DNA from: Cephalotrichum gorgonifer
Taxonomy: Eukaryota > Ascomycota > Sordariomycetes > Microascales > Microascaceae
Reading direction: 5' to 3'
DNA length: 64,000 nucleotides
NCBI GenBank assembly: GCA_900312665.1
Contig: ONZQ02000012.1
Span: 375,279 to 439,278 of the forward strand
Numbering within the stretch: position 1 is the first letter of the stretch; each line of letters starts with the position of its first letter. This document shows positions 1-10,013 of the stretch, piece after piece. The position numbers and the translations under genes are program-made. The notes under the pieces are model-generated. The model was not told the DNA's origin. It ran no database searches and was given only the letters and a program-made list of their open reading frames with translations.

Positions 1-1
1 C

Positions 2-472
2 CTCGCGTCCTTCACGTCCATCGCCTACGGCGTCGCGGGGCCGGGCCACCTCGGCCTGGGCTGCAACGACGAGTACAACGACTCGTGCGACGTCGTGTTC
101 CGCGCGCGCTCGACGACGTACGCGACGCTGAGCTTCCTGCTGCTGGTGACGGCGTGGGAGGCCAAGCACTTCACGCGCAGCCTCTTCGCCATGAACCCCG
201 AGCTCTGGACGGGGCCGACGTCGTTCTTCAGGACGGTGTGGCATAACCGCACGCTCTTCTGGGCCGTCACGGCCGGCTTCCTCTTCACGTTCCCCGTCAT
301 CTACATCCCCGTCGTGAACCGCGTCGTCTTCAAGCACGAGGGGATCACCTGGGAGTGGGGCATCGTGGTGGGCTGCGTCGCCGCGTACCTCGCGCTCGTG
401 GAGTCGTGGAAGGCGGTCAAGAGGAGGTTTGGGCTTGGGACGCACAAGGCGGCTCGCCTGAGCGACGTGTAG
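2..472 (+). CDS. ena: ENA-type P-type cation ATPase, C-terminal end (partial)
   Basis: This is the last ~156 residues of a fungal type IID P-type ATPase, a plasma-membrane pump that exports Na+ (or K+) using ATP. The frame is open from base 2 to the TAG at 470-472; the start and catalytic domains lie outside the window. What is visible is the last membrane domain: the VFRAR...TTYAT stretch followed by a helix (TLSFLLLVTAWE), the loop with Ser-Leu-Phe-Ala-Met, the helix TAGFLFTFPVIYIPVV and the final helix WGIVVGCVAAYLALVESWK, then a short basic tail. The GCN...C and VFRARSTTYATL signatures resemble ENA1 C-termini. No intron is seen here. It converges with the cellobiohydrolase gene on the other strand, 675 bp away. 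An SPCA or PMCA pump is less likely because this tail pattern is ENA-like. Confidence 0.85.
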   Translation, partial: LASFTSIAYGVAGPGHLGLGCNDEYNDSCDVVFRARSTTYATLSFLLLVTAWEAKHFTRSLFAMNPELWTGPTSFFRTVWHNRTLFWAVTAGFLFTFPVIYIPVVNRVVFKHEGITWEWGIVVGCVAAYLALVESWKAVKRRFGLGTHKAARLSDV

Positions 473-1147
473 TTAGTATTTTCTTCCTACCGTGGCGTCA
501 AGGAGTGTGAAGTGTCTTGGGTGGGGTAGTATACGCGCGGGACCATGGATCGAGACCATTGATCGACACACCTCGAGGTTATGGTCCGCAGCACCGAGGT
601 GAAGAAAAAAAAAACTTCGGCGTAGAGACGTTGCGCCTTCCTTTCGTTCTGGTCGGGAGAGGGGGACCATCAGATTGTTCAACACGGTCGCTCTACTCTG
701 GATTACTAGGTAGAGTGGGCCACTCTCCGGCCCCCTGGTTTCCCTTTTTTTTACTCTCTCTTTCTCGGTTTTCGGAATCTTGGTGGTATGGGGGGTTCGT
801 ACACAGACTGTCACCCTTTTTTTTACTTTATTTTTTGAGGTAGTTTTTATTGGCAATATAAGAAACGGCCTTTCACACACAGGACTTTGGCAAGCTTCAT
901 CTTAAAGTATGAACGTGGAAATTCATCTATGGATCACACACGGACAACAATCTTACTCAAACCCCGTCCCGCCACATCAGTCGAGACTGCAAAGTATATA
1001 CAGGAAAATCTTCTCCTTTTCGTCCTACCCGAAATTTTAGCCTCTTCCTTTTTCTCCCCAAGACCTCCCACAAAAAAGGGGCGCCGGCGAGACAAGAAAG
1101 CCAAGGCCAGACACCAGCTAAGAACAGAAAGTGCCGGATAGACCGAC
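473..1147. other. Convergent intergenic spacer
   Basis: This lies between the stop codons of the ENA ATPase and the cellobiohydrolase. It contains T- and A-rich runs near 606, 750 and 825 that fit 3' untranslated regions. The open frames here are unlike any family I know and have no start or splice context, so I see no gene. Confidence 0.5.
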
Positions 1148-2755
1148 TTAGACGTCGTAGGTGGAGCCGATGGGGCCGTAGCGGATGTTGGACCAGATGA
1201 CGGCCGAGTCGGCGTACTGGGAGAGGACCTCGGAGGGAACACCGCTGTCCTGGGGGCAGTCGCCACGGGCGGCGCCGGGCTGGCCCTCCTTCTCCGGGGG
1301 GTAGGTGGAGTCGAGCCAGAGCATGTTCGCGTAGTGCTATGGACTTTGTTAGTGGATTCTTCCGGGACAGTTTCAAAAAAGTGCTGGTAAAAGGGAAACT
1401 CACGTCGCTCCAGATGGAAAGGACGAGCACCATGGGAAGGGCGAGCGCCTCGTTGAGGACGGGGAAGCCGCCGACCTCGTCGAAGCGGTTGAAGTCGTCG
1501 AAGGCGATGGGCGCGGCCGTGCAGAACTCGGGGGTGATCTTGTTGCTGTCGGCCGAGATGCCGTCGACCTTGGGGGCGGGCACCTCGATGGTCTTGCCGT
1601 CCTGGATGAAGATCTGGTACACGCTGTCCTTCTCGAAGCGGGTGATGACGCTGTGGGGGAGATGCATTAGTGTTTGGGGCCTTCAGAGGGGAAATGGGGG
1701 GCAAGGAAAGAGGAAGGGGGCGCCTTACGTGAAGACCTTGCTGGTGTCAACGGTCTTTCCGGGGCCGTAGAAGTCGGTGTTGCCAAGACGGTAGGGGTTG
1801 TAGTCGCAGCCGTTAGCGTCGCAGTTTCCGGCGAAGCGCTCCTCGGAGAAGGTGCCACCGCAGTCCCTGTCCACGCAGACATGGTACTCGTTGGACTGCG
1901 TGCAGGCGTGGGGGGTCAGGGCGTAGGAGTGGGCGTTGGACTCCCAAACATCGATCTCGGCGCAGCAGGCGCCCATTCCACCGACACCGGCGGACTCATC
2001 CGAGTCGGAAGGCTCCCAGCCCTCGATGTTGCCCTATTGATGGAACCGTTAGCAATCGATCCTTCTTGCTCCCTAGCGGGCTATGTGGGGACATTGCTAA
2101 GGGTTGTGCGGATGAGATTGGGTGGTGCTGAGCTTCTTCCTCTTCTTACCTTTCCGTTGATGAACTTGAGGTCACGGGCGCACTGGGCATCGCAGTAACC
2201 CAGACCGTACTTGGCACCGGCCTCGTTTCCGGCCTCGTCACTCTTGCCACCGTCCTCCTTCATGGGAACGAAGTACAGGGCGGAGTTCATGCCGCACTCG
2301 ACGGTGCTGAGGTCGACGTCGAAGGCGAACTCGTGGTCCAGGAGGTCGAACATCTGGTACTTGTCGGACCCGTTCATGAGGTAGGTCCTGGACCCGACGT
2401 TGGTGCCGTACTCGTGCTTGGTGGCGAACTTGAGCGTCAGCGCGTTGCCCGAGGTGCTAATGCCGTACGTCTTGGAGTAGTCGGCACCCTCGACGGCGCA
2501 GTTCTTGGCACAGTCGTCAGCGCTCGAGCACTTGTCCGTCCACACATTGCCGTCGTAGCAGTTCTCGTAGCCGTCTATCTCGTGCACCCAGCGCCAGTTG
2601 GCATCGATGACGATCTCGGCGTTCACGTCCGTGCAGGAGCCGGTGCTGCAGTTCTTCCAGGTGATCTTGGGGTGGGTCTCCGTCTGCTCGGTGCCGACCT
2701 GCTGGGCCATGGCCGTGGCCAGCATGGCGAGGCCGGAGGCGATAATGCGCTGCAT
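1148..2755 (-). CDS. cbh1: GH7 cellobiohydrolase, secreted, no CBM1
   Basis: Four exons on the minus strand: 2755-2150, 2033-1729, 1650-1404, 1336-1148 (TAA at 1150-1148), giving 448 aa. All introns are GT-AG and phases match. It is a reducing-end cellobiohydrolase of glycoside hydrolase family 7 that releases cellobiose from crystalline cellulose outside the cell. Residues 1-17 form a signal peptide ending AMA, before QQVGTEQTE. The catalytic motif EIDVWE is at about 228-233 (nucleophile E228, D230, acid/base E233), within the conserved CCAEIDVWESN context. Many paired Cys fit the family. The C-terminus ends GPIGSTYDV just after the catalytic core, so there is no linker or cellulose-binding module, unlike T. 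reesei Cel7A. A GH7 endoglucanase is possible, but the length and the MVLVLSIWSDHYANMLWLDS-type region favour a cellobiohydrolase. Confidence 0.93.
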
Positions 2756-5700
2756 CTTGGGCGGTGTGTGTTGGGGGTTTTCCTGAAGAGGGTAGATTGG
2801 AATGAGGGAGTGTGTGGCAGAGTGAAGGAAGTGCTCTGTGGGAGAGAAAGACGGACGAGGGAGGATCGTGAGTGATGAGGGCTAGGAGAGGGGAGGAAGA
2901 TGGGTGATCATGGGAGGACTCCTCTTCTTATACTCGGCGGTCCAGGGAGGGAGGGATAGGTGAGAGATGGCTAGTCCCATCCTTCTGCCGGTTTTCTTCT
3001 CTGGAAAATAATCTAATCTAGGATGCCATATTGCGGTCTACAATGACGGAAGGTAGCCTTCCTGCCTGCACGGAAGCGGACAGAGATTTGTGGAGCAACG
3101 AACGACGGCGGCATGAAGAGCCACAGGTGCCAACATTTTTCGTTGATTAACTGTCATTACGGCCTCCGGGCCAGGAACAGGTGCGTCAAGCTCGCGACGG
3201 GCCCATCTCCCTCGCGCCCCCCGCGCGTGATTCGTCCCAGAGGGGGAAAAGAGAGCCGTTCTGGATAGGGTTTACGGCTCGAGGAACCCGTGAGCCGCCC
3301 GGAGAGTAGGGTGGCATTTCTCACGATAGATGGTGACAAGGGACGAGGGGGGGGAAGTGTGGGGCCGGCAGCTGGATAAAAGTTGGGGAAAGGTGGGGGT
3401 AGGGGCGGAGAAAAAAATGGGAGAGCCATGTCCCGTTCATATCGAGAAGGGTCTTATGGGCGGAAACGTAGTGACGCACGAATAGGGAGAGAGACAGGGG
3501 CCGTTGTCTCTCCTCTCGGTTCTTCTACGCGGAGAAAGGAAGGGGAAGCGAGGAAGAAGGAAGGAAGTCGGAGCCTCGGGAGGCCGTTTTCGCGGGGTGC
3601 ATCGGATAGGAGGGGGAACGGCTGCAATCGGGGCGTGGGAGCTTTGTTTGGGGGGGCGTACGATGACGGGGGATCTCCTTTATCGGGAGGATCTGTAAGC
3701 TAAACACAGTGATCTGTGGAGCCGACCTCTATCAAACCGCCTGAGCTAATTACACAGTCACTCCGTTGGGCACGAGGCTCGGGGGCGAAGCCAGTAGGAG
3801 AAGGGGGTGTGGGACGAGCCTGGTGTATGAGTACCTGACATATTAATAAAGCTCGGCGATCTCGGCGATTGTGGGGTCGGCAGAGAGGGGACCCAAGAGC
3901 AGCTCCCGGTGCACAGGCTCGAATGAGCCGGACAAAAAGAGCGTGGGGAGGAGGCGGATTGGTCAGTCAAGTGACGGTCGGGATCTGGTACGTTGGTCAG
4001 GCGGTGCTGGCCAATTGAAGATATGCCGCCAAGGGCCTCCGGGGCGGGAGGCGAGGGGAGGCGAGACGAGACGAGCGATATGAGAACCTGGAGATTAGAT
4101 GAAGGGGCGATGGGCGCCGCCAAGGCTGGGTGAATTGCGGCGCCGTGTTTGGTGTTAAGGGGGGGCCTGGTATATTCAGAGATGCCGCACGTGGGGAGGG
4201 CGAGCCACGGAATGGTGAAAGGACGGCCGAGGGCGGACGTTTGGCTCGGGTGGGTGAGTTTGCATTGATTGAAGCATTTCTCGTATTGACATGTCACGCG
4301 CTCGCTCACCTGAGGTGGGCTCAATGGAAATGGAGATCTCAATGGAGGGTTGGGCTTGGGGAAGAGATTGCCGATATCGAGCGCTTCACATTGTGGTAAG
4401 AACATACCCCGACATCGTCATCATCGTGAACCTTGAACCTCCTCGCATGAAAACAAATACGGGCACGTTCAACTAAGATCTCAGTTAGGTATTCTTCTTG
4501 GCGATCACTATTCCACTCCCGGGAACTGCGGGGTCGGTCGGGGAGGGTACCTTACCGGCGCTGTGGAGAATGGGGGGAAGAGTTCGGAGGGTGTGGGAAT
4601 GGGTGTGGGTGTAAGGAATGAGATCCCGGGCCATTGAGGCAGAGAAGGTCGGTACTGTACAAGTTCGGAGGTGAAGGAAAAGGACAAAAAAAAGGGGGGG
4701 GGGGTAGGGGGGAGGGACGAGGGGGGGACACGGAACCGGGGGCGGTGATGATCGGCTGAAGTGTGGACTTCATATCGGACGGCCGCACGAGCTCGTTACG
4801 GGCTCGCTTGGCGAGTATGGGGTTATATATGGGTGTATGGGCATTGCATTGCTCGATATAAGGTGGCGACCTTATATGAGATTGACTCGAGCAGAGGAGA
4901 CGCATTCGCAAGACGCATATTCAACACCATGTAAGTGAGTTGGCGGGTGGACAGCACATCCACCGGGGGTCCAGCCCATGTTCAAGGCGCCCCGAAGCCC
5001 GGCGGCCTGATGATTGATCCACAGCGTCTTCGGTCCTTTCCGCTTAGCCCCCGGACAGGACAAGTGTGGAGACGCAATTCCCGGCGGACGCGGGATGAAT
5101 GGTTTCATCGGGTAACCCCCCCGGGAGACGAAGACGGATCCATAGCACGGTCGATATCGATATCGATACGAAACCCAGCGCCGGCCTGTTACAGAGTTAG
5201 TAAATGATCGGCCGGTTGTGTTCCCACCAAATCCCAAGACCCGGATATTATCATCCCCCTTCCGTCCCCCCCCCCCCAAAGAAGGAGAGAGGACCTCACC
5301 AACTCCAAAGAGCTCACCCTCGCATAAAAGGTATGAGATAGGGTCTGAGGTCTGGCGTCTGGCGTCTGGCGTATATTTGCCTTCTCTTCGTTTTCTTCTT
5401 CTTCTCCCTCTTCTTTCCAGGATGAGAGTCGATTATTGGGGTACCCGGGGAGGGGGGTCTTGGCATACGTACCTGCTTCTCGGCGCCTGCCCCCATCCGA
5501 ATAAGACAGACAAATTCGTGTCCCGCAGACGCACGGAAGTAGAGTCCTCTCGCGACAGAAGAGGGGGAAGAGCAGGGCAGGGGCGGAGGTGCCAAGCCTG
5601 TACTATAAATCAATTTTGATTGGGAAATCTGCGCGCCATGATGGCCCATTATTTTCTCGCCACCGCCAGGTGAATAATAACCAACCTCATACCTAATACG

Positions 5701-8496
5701 TGGAATCCCCCGTCCTTATTTTTCCCCCGTTCGTTCCCACAACCCACCGGCAGCTACGTACTTGTACGTTCCGTCTTCTGCAAATCCAGGAGGAATACCC
5801 ACTTTTCTCTCTTTCTTTCTCTCTTTCTCCGTTTCTTCACTTTAGCCCCCGTACATGGGTATTCTATTTTCCATTCTTTTTTTCTTCCTTCCTTACGTCC
5901 CATATTGCGCCGCGAGAAATAAAATACAAAATATGGTTCATTCGGGCCGGATCACCCTTCTCGCTCGCGCACGCTCTCTCCCCGCTTTACAATCTAGATG
6001 AAAACACCATTTACCGGCGTCATGCTCACTCACCCTCCTCGCAGCCGCACCACACCCCTCGAATATGAGGGTTTGGAGTCTTTATACCGACACCAGGCAA
6101 CAAACACATGTTCCGAGCGACTCTGTAAACTTCTCATGTCGAGGGATTTTGGCTCGTGAACGAGAGAAGGAGAGAACGAGAGGACGGAGGAGGTCGATGG
6201 GTGGCCCGACCAAATAACCGTTTAATAATACCACTTTAGCCAAAATTGGCCCATTGTTTCCTTACGACGTAGTCTGCCGATCCACGCATCCGATCGGGGC
6301 TGTGACCTCTGCACGCGACCACTGGCTAGGCCCGACCCGATATCACGAGGAGAGACGCCTCTTAGACTTTTTGATCTCCCGCCTGGGGCGTTGCTTGGGT
6401 CTGGGCAGCATGTGTGGCTTGCGACATGTGGGCTGGGGGTCTCCTAGGATCTGCTGGTCTCGTTCCTTGGCTCGTTTGCACCTGTCAGCGCAGCCACCGC
6501 AGGCATTAGCAGGAGCGGCCATTGGTCATGCATCTGGGCGCAATCGAGGATAACGGCTGCTGAGCAACCAACTGCCCAGAAGCCGCGCAGATGACCATCA
6601 GTCCCTGGCCTGTTTGGTAGGAGAAGATGGGTGCGTAAATTTCTCCTGCGCGGGATTCTCCGGCGCGAGATTCTTCTGGTTGTGACTCTCTTGAACAGAA
6701 GGGACCACCCCGTATTCCGAAGTGATCTAAGCAGAGGTTTATCGACCCACTACAACGGCTGGTTGCCACCCGTCTATTACTCAGAAATGGATGAGAAAAT
6801 CCTTAAGACAGACCGTGCTTACGTTTGGGACGGGAGCGTTCGTGCCCAGCCAGCAAGCCAGCCGCTCCCGCGAAGCTCACTGCCGGCATCCACTACGCCT
6901 AAAGGACCCAGAGTGGGTCGAGTCTGGGGATCGTGCCGCTGTCAGTCCATGCTAGCCTCGAGCCCATTCGGTAGTCACCGAGCTCGGTGTAAACCTGGGC
7001 CGCACATCGAGAAACGAAAAGTTAAGAGGCGCTCCCTACGTACGCGAGGTTAGAGACGTGAGGTCAAAATAGTCTTAGATCACCACCTTGCGTCGTTAAA
7101 TGGAATTGAGGCTCCGCGAACTGTACTGGTACATGAGCCCCGACATCCTGGATTCCCCTTATACTTCGTGCAACCCCATGTAATTCGGAACATTATTGGC
7201 GGTGGAACGATGGAGGGGAAGCCTTCGCGTCATGGATATTGCCCTTCCCCTCCTTGTCGGAATGGAGGGGTTGGTGTGACGGTGGCCTCACAATATTGCC
7301 GTGCTACCCGAGATGGAGGGATATGTATATATATGAGCCTAGTCGTTCCCCTCCCCTCTTTCTACACCGACCCGACAACTCTTTTCTAGAATATGGCCTT
7401 TTGTCACGACGCTACCTAAGCCATCTAGGAGTCACTGGGTATTTCATATTCCTATAAACTCTGCGGTGTTTTTTCTCATCTAGACGGGATCCTCGCACGC
7501 TCCGGGGCACTCGAGCCCCATACAATCTGTATACACTCTGTCCGAGCTCGGTCGGCTTCGCTTGCGGTACGTGACGAGGGCCGGCCGAAGGTGAATCCAA
7601 ACGTGGCTCATTATTTTCTATATGGGGACATGGTGAGACGTGGGACATGAGACGATAGGTCCTAGCCTGGGACACGCCGACGACACAAGACACCAATCTA
7701 GCAACATCCTACCCTCGAGGGCCGAGTCGAGCGAAGCGAAACAAAGCGGAAGCATCGATCGAGATCCTTCCAGGCGCCTCGATATCCTTTATGAAGACTC
7801 CGAACACGATAATAGGATCCATACTCCGCGCATCACGGCACCTGATGAGACTCGATTCGCTGAAAGATCCGGAGCCAACGTGGCTGACGTACCCTCCATC
7901 CATTTGTCTCGTTAGCGGCGGATCGCACTCGCACATTGGTCTCGACACTACTATCCTACCACGGATATGATATTCAGTAGCGTCTATCATACTGTCGTAT
8001 CAGTTCAGGGGTGACACAAGACCTCTCTTACATGTAGCGTCGATGGGGAAGGTAACATACTCGGAAAGCCACGTTATCAACTGTCGAGTTCCGTCGCCCG
8101 ACCTACCTTTGAACTTGAAGATACACCGACATTTGCAGAGCCTCTACAATTCTACCAAAAGAAGGGTTGAGGAAACGAAGCGGTCTTTTCTCCCTCGGGG
8201 TTGGAGTTGTTTGTCGTGACGTGGGGATGGCGTCGCCCCACTTATTGTCATACCGGCGCCCCACAAGGCGTACTCGTCACCGAGCCCTGCGCGATTTGTG
8301 CCCGCGTGGATTATGCCGACTCGCCTCGCCCCACACAAACCTTGCACTCTAATCTAAACTACCCCAGGTCCTCAAAAGTATAAATGCCCCTAGAGAGGAC
8401 AGTTCTTCCCTCGACTCCCTTAATCATATCGCACATGTAGATTCGACCTTCCGGGAACGACTTTAAAACTCCCACGATACACTTCTGTCAATTATT
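2756..8496. other. Long GC-rich stretch without a supported gene
   Basis: About 5.7 kb. The first part is the upstream region of the cellobiohydrolase. The rest holds G- and C-homopolymers (for example near 4695-4705 and 5267-5276), CT-rich tracts (5390-5420, 5810-5890) and open frames made of Pro, Ser, Arg and Gly with no recognisable domain, signal peptide or convincing splice pattern. I see no gene, tRNA or transposon here. A fast-evolving or non-coding transcript cannot be excluded. Confidence 0.45.
2927..2932 (-). promoter_or_regulatory. TATA-like element of the cellobiohydrolase
   Basis: On the minus strand the bases read TATAAG, about 172 bp upstream of the GH7 start codon. Position and sequence fit a core promoter. 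It is a prediction from sequence only. Confidence 0.4.
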
Positions 8497-9307
8497 ATGC
8501 GTCGCTCAATGTTCCGTCTCTCCTCTGGCGTCGCGTCGGCGTCACGATGGGGACTCCCGACGCGCCCGGCGCCGCTTCTGAGGGTCTCCGCATCCCGGCT
8601 CACTCTATCCGGGTCGTCCATACCCGAGCTATCGATACCCCGTACCTTTTCGCTTCCATCCAGGCTACTATCCACCTCGACTCGTCAGTTAGAGAAATGC
8701 TGTGCGAAGAAGAACGCCGAGTCGAAGCCAGAGAGCACCCCCGTGCCCATGACATCCCGCGCCTTCTGGGCCTCCGCGCCGGTGTGGCGCCGCTCTTCCA
8801 TCAACACCCTCCGCTGCCTGATCGGCTGCACCATGGGCGACTTCAGCGCCCTATGGTTCCTGCAGGCTTTCTACCCCGGTCTCGGCATGAGTACCATCAT
8901 GGCCATATCGAGTACGTTCCTCTTCCCGCCGCGCTCACTCCCACTGCCCCAACCCGAAAGAAAAGGACCAGGAAGAAAAGAAAGATAAAAACTGACTCCA
9001 CACCCCACCAAAAGTGGCGAGCGGGCTAACGACGTCCATGCTCTTCGAGACCACCCTCCTCCGCTTCTCCCGCGACAAACTGCCCTGGGGCGCCGCGGCG
9101 AGGACCGCCGCGGGCATGAGCTTCATCTCCATGCTCACCATGGAAACGGTGCAGAACATCCTGGACTACCACCTCACCGGGGGCCTGGTGGACGTGAGCT
9201 CGCCCGACTTCTGGGTCGCGGCCCTCGTCTCCATGGGCGCGGGGTATCTTGCGCCGCTGCCGTATAATTATATCCGGCTTCGGCGGTACGGGAAGGCATG
9301 TCACTAG
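8497..9307 (+). CDS. DUF4396 domain membrane protein, likely mitochondrial
   Basis: Two exons, 8497-8911 and 9015-9307 (TAG), 235 aa. The intron has donor GTACGT, a CTGAC branch site near 8991 and acceptor CAAAAG; splicing creates the Met codon of MASGLTTSM. The N-terminus (about residues 1-65) is rich in Arg, Ser and Ala with almost no acid, as in a mitochondrial targeting peptide. From about residue 100 the protein matches the DUF4396 family seen in bacteria and fungi: LRCLIGCTMGDF, a helix ending in the Met-rich GMSTIMAI segment, METVQNILDYH, and a last helix AALVSMGAGYLAPLPYNY. Four hydrophobic helices are likely. The function of the family is unknown. An in-frame reading beginning at other ATGs is possible, but this ATG gives the full presequence. 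Confidence 0.8.
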
Positions 9308-10013
9308 CCTTTATGGGCAGATTCGGGGCCCGAGTAGGATCTCGCTCGAACCTGGTGTAGAAAATCGTTGAATTCGAATGAAGTGGGTAGCCCGGGAAGC
9401 TCTTTGGCTTCTTTGGTGAGCCGTAGATCGGCGATGAGTATTACTAGTCATGTACAATAGCTTGTATACTAAGGAAGAACACAAAAATCTTAGATCTTCT
9501 CTACACTTGCGATTAACAATCAATGACGTCTCTCCGTATGCACTCCTTCAAGTACGATATATACATGTAACGATTGTGGGTTGTAGTGGCGATACTAGTC
9601 CCCTATATAAATATAGTTTATTTCAAATGAAAAGGAATGTACCATTCTCCGTTACAATCAACCATTTGTCTAGTAAGAACCTTTGGTGGCAAGACATTAG
9701 TAGTGCGAATGACCAAAGTTTTCTGTATCATTAGCATACCCGTAAAGGGTTCTCCCGTTCCAAGATGAGAGATGCAAGATGCAAGCCACGTATTTGCATG
9801 TATGATAGGCTGCCAACACGACCGCCGACCAGTTAGACCGGCCGCCTCGCTCAGCCCTCATGAAGCTCCAGACAACCACACCCTCCTCGTCCTCGACCGC
9901 CAAGAGCCAGGGGGGCAGCCTGGTTGTCTTCCCTCCTATTCCTCCCTTCCAATCCCCACGGAACTTTCCCTCGTCGTTTCGGTTCCGATCATGGCCCCTT
10001 GGTCTGCTCCCCG
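9308..10013. other. Intergenic spacer
   Basis: AT-richer sequence between the DUF4396 gene and the decayed NACHT gene. It contains short frames only. No gene or repeat is apparent. Confidence 0.4.

Noticed and set aside
934..1704. A 256-residue open frame over the cellobiohydrolase 3' half
   Set aside because: It is on the same strand but in another frame of the GH7 exons, Arg/Pro-rich, with no family resemblance; the GH7 frame with matching introns explains the region.
3758..4405. A 215-residue open frame on the minus strand
   Set aside because: Pro/Ser-rich, no domain, no signal peptide and no supporting splice signals. Its size is expected in GC-rich DNA.
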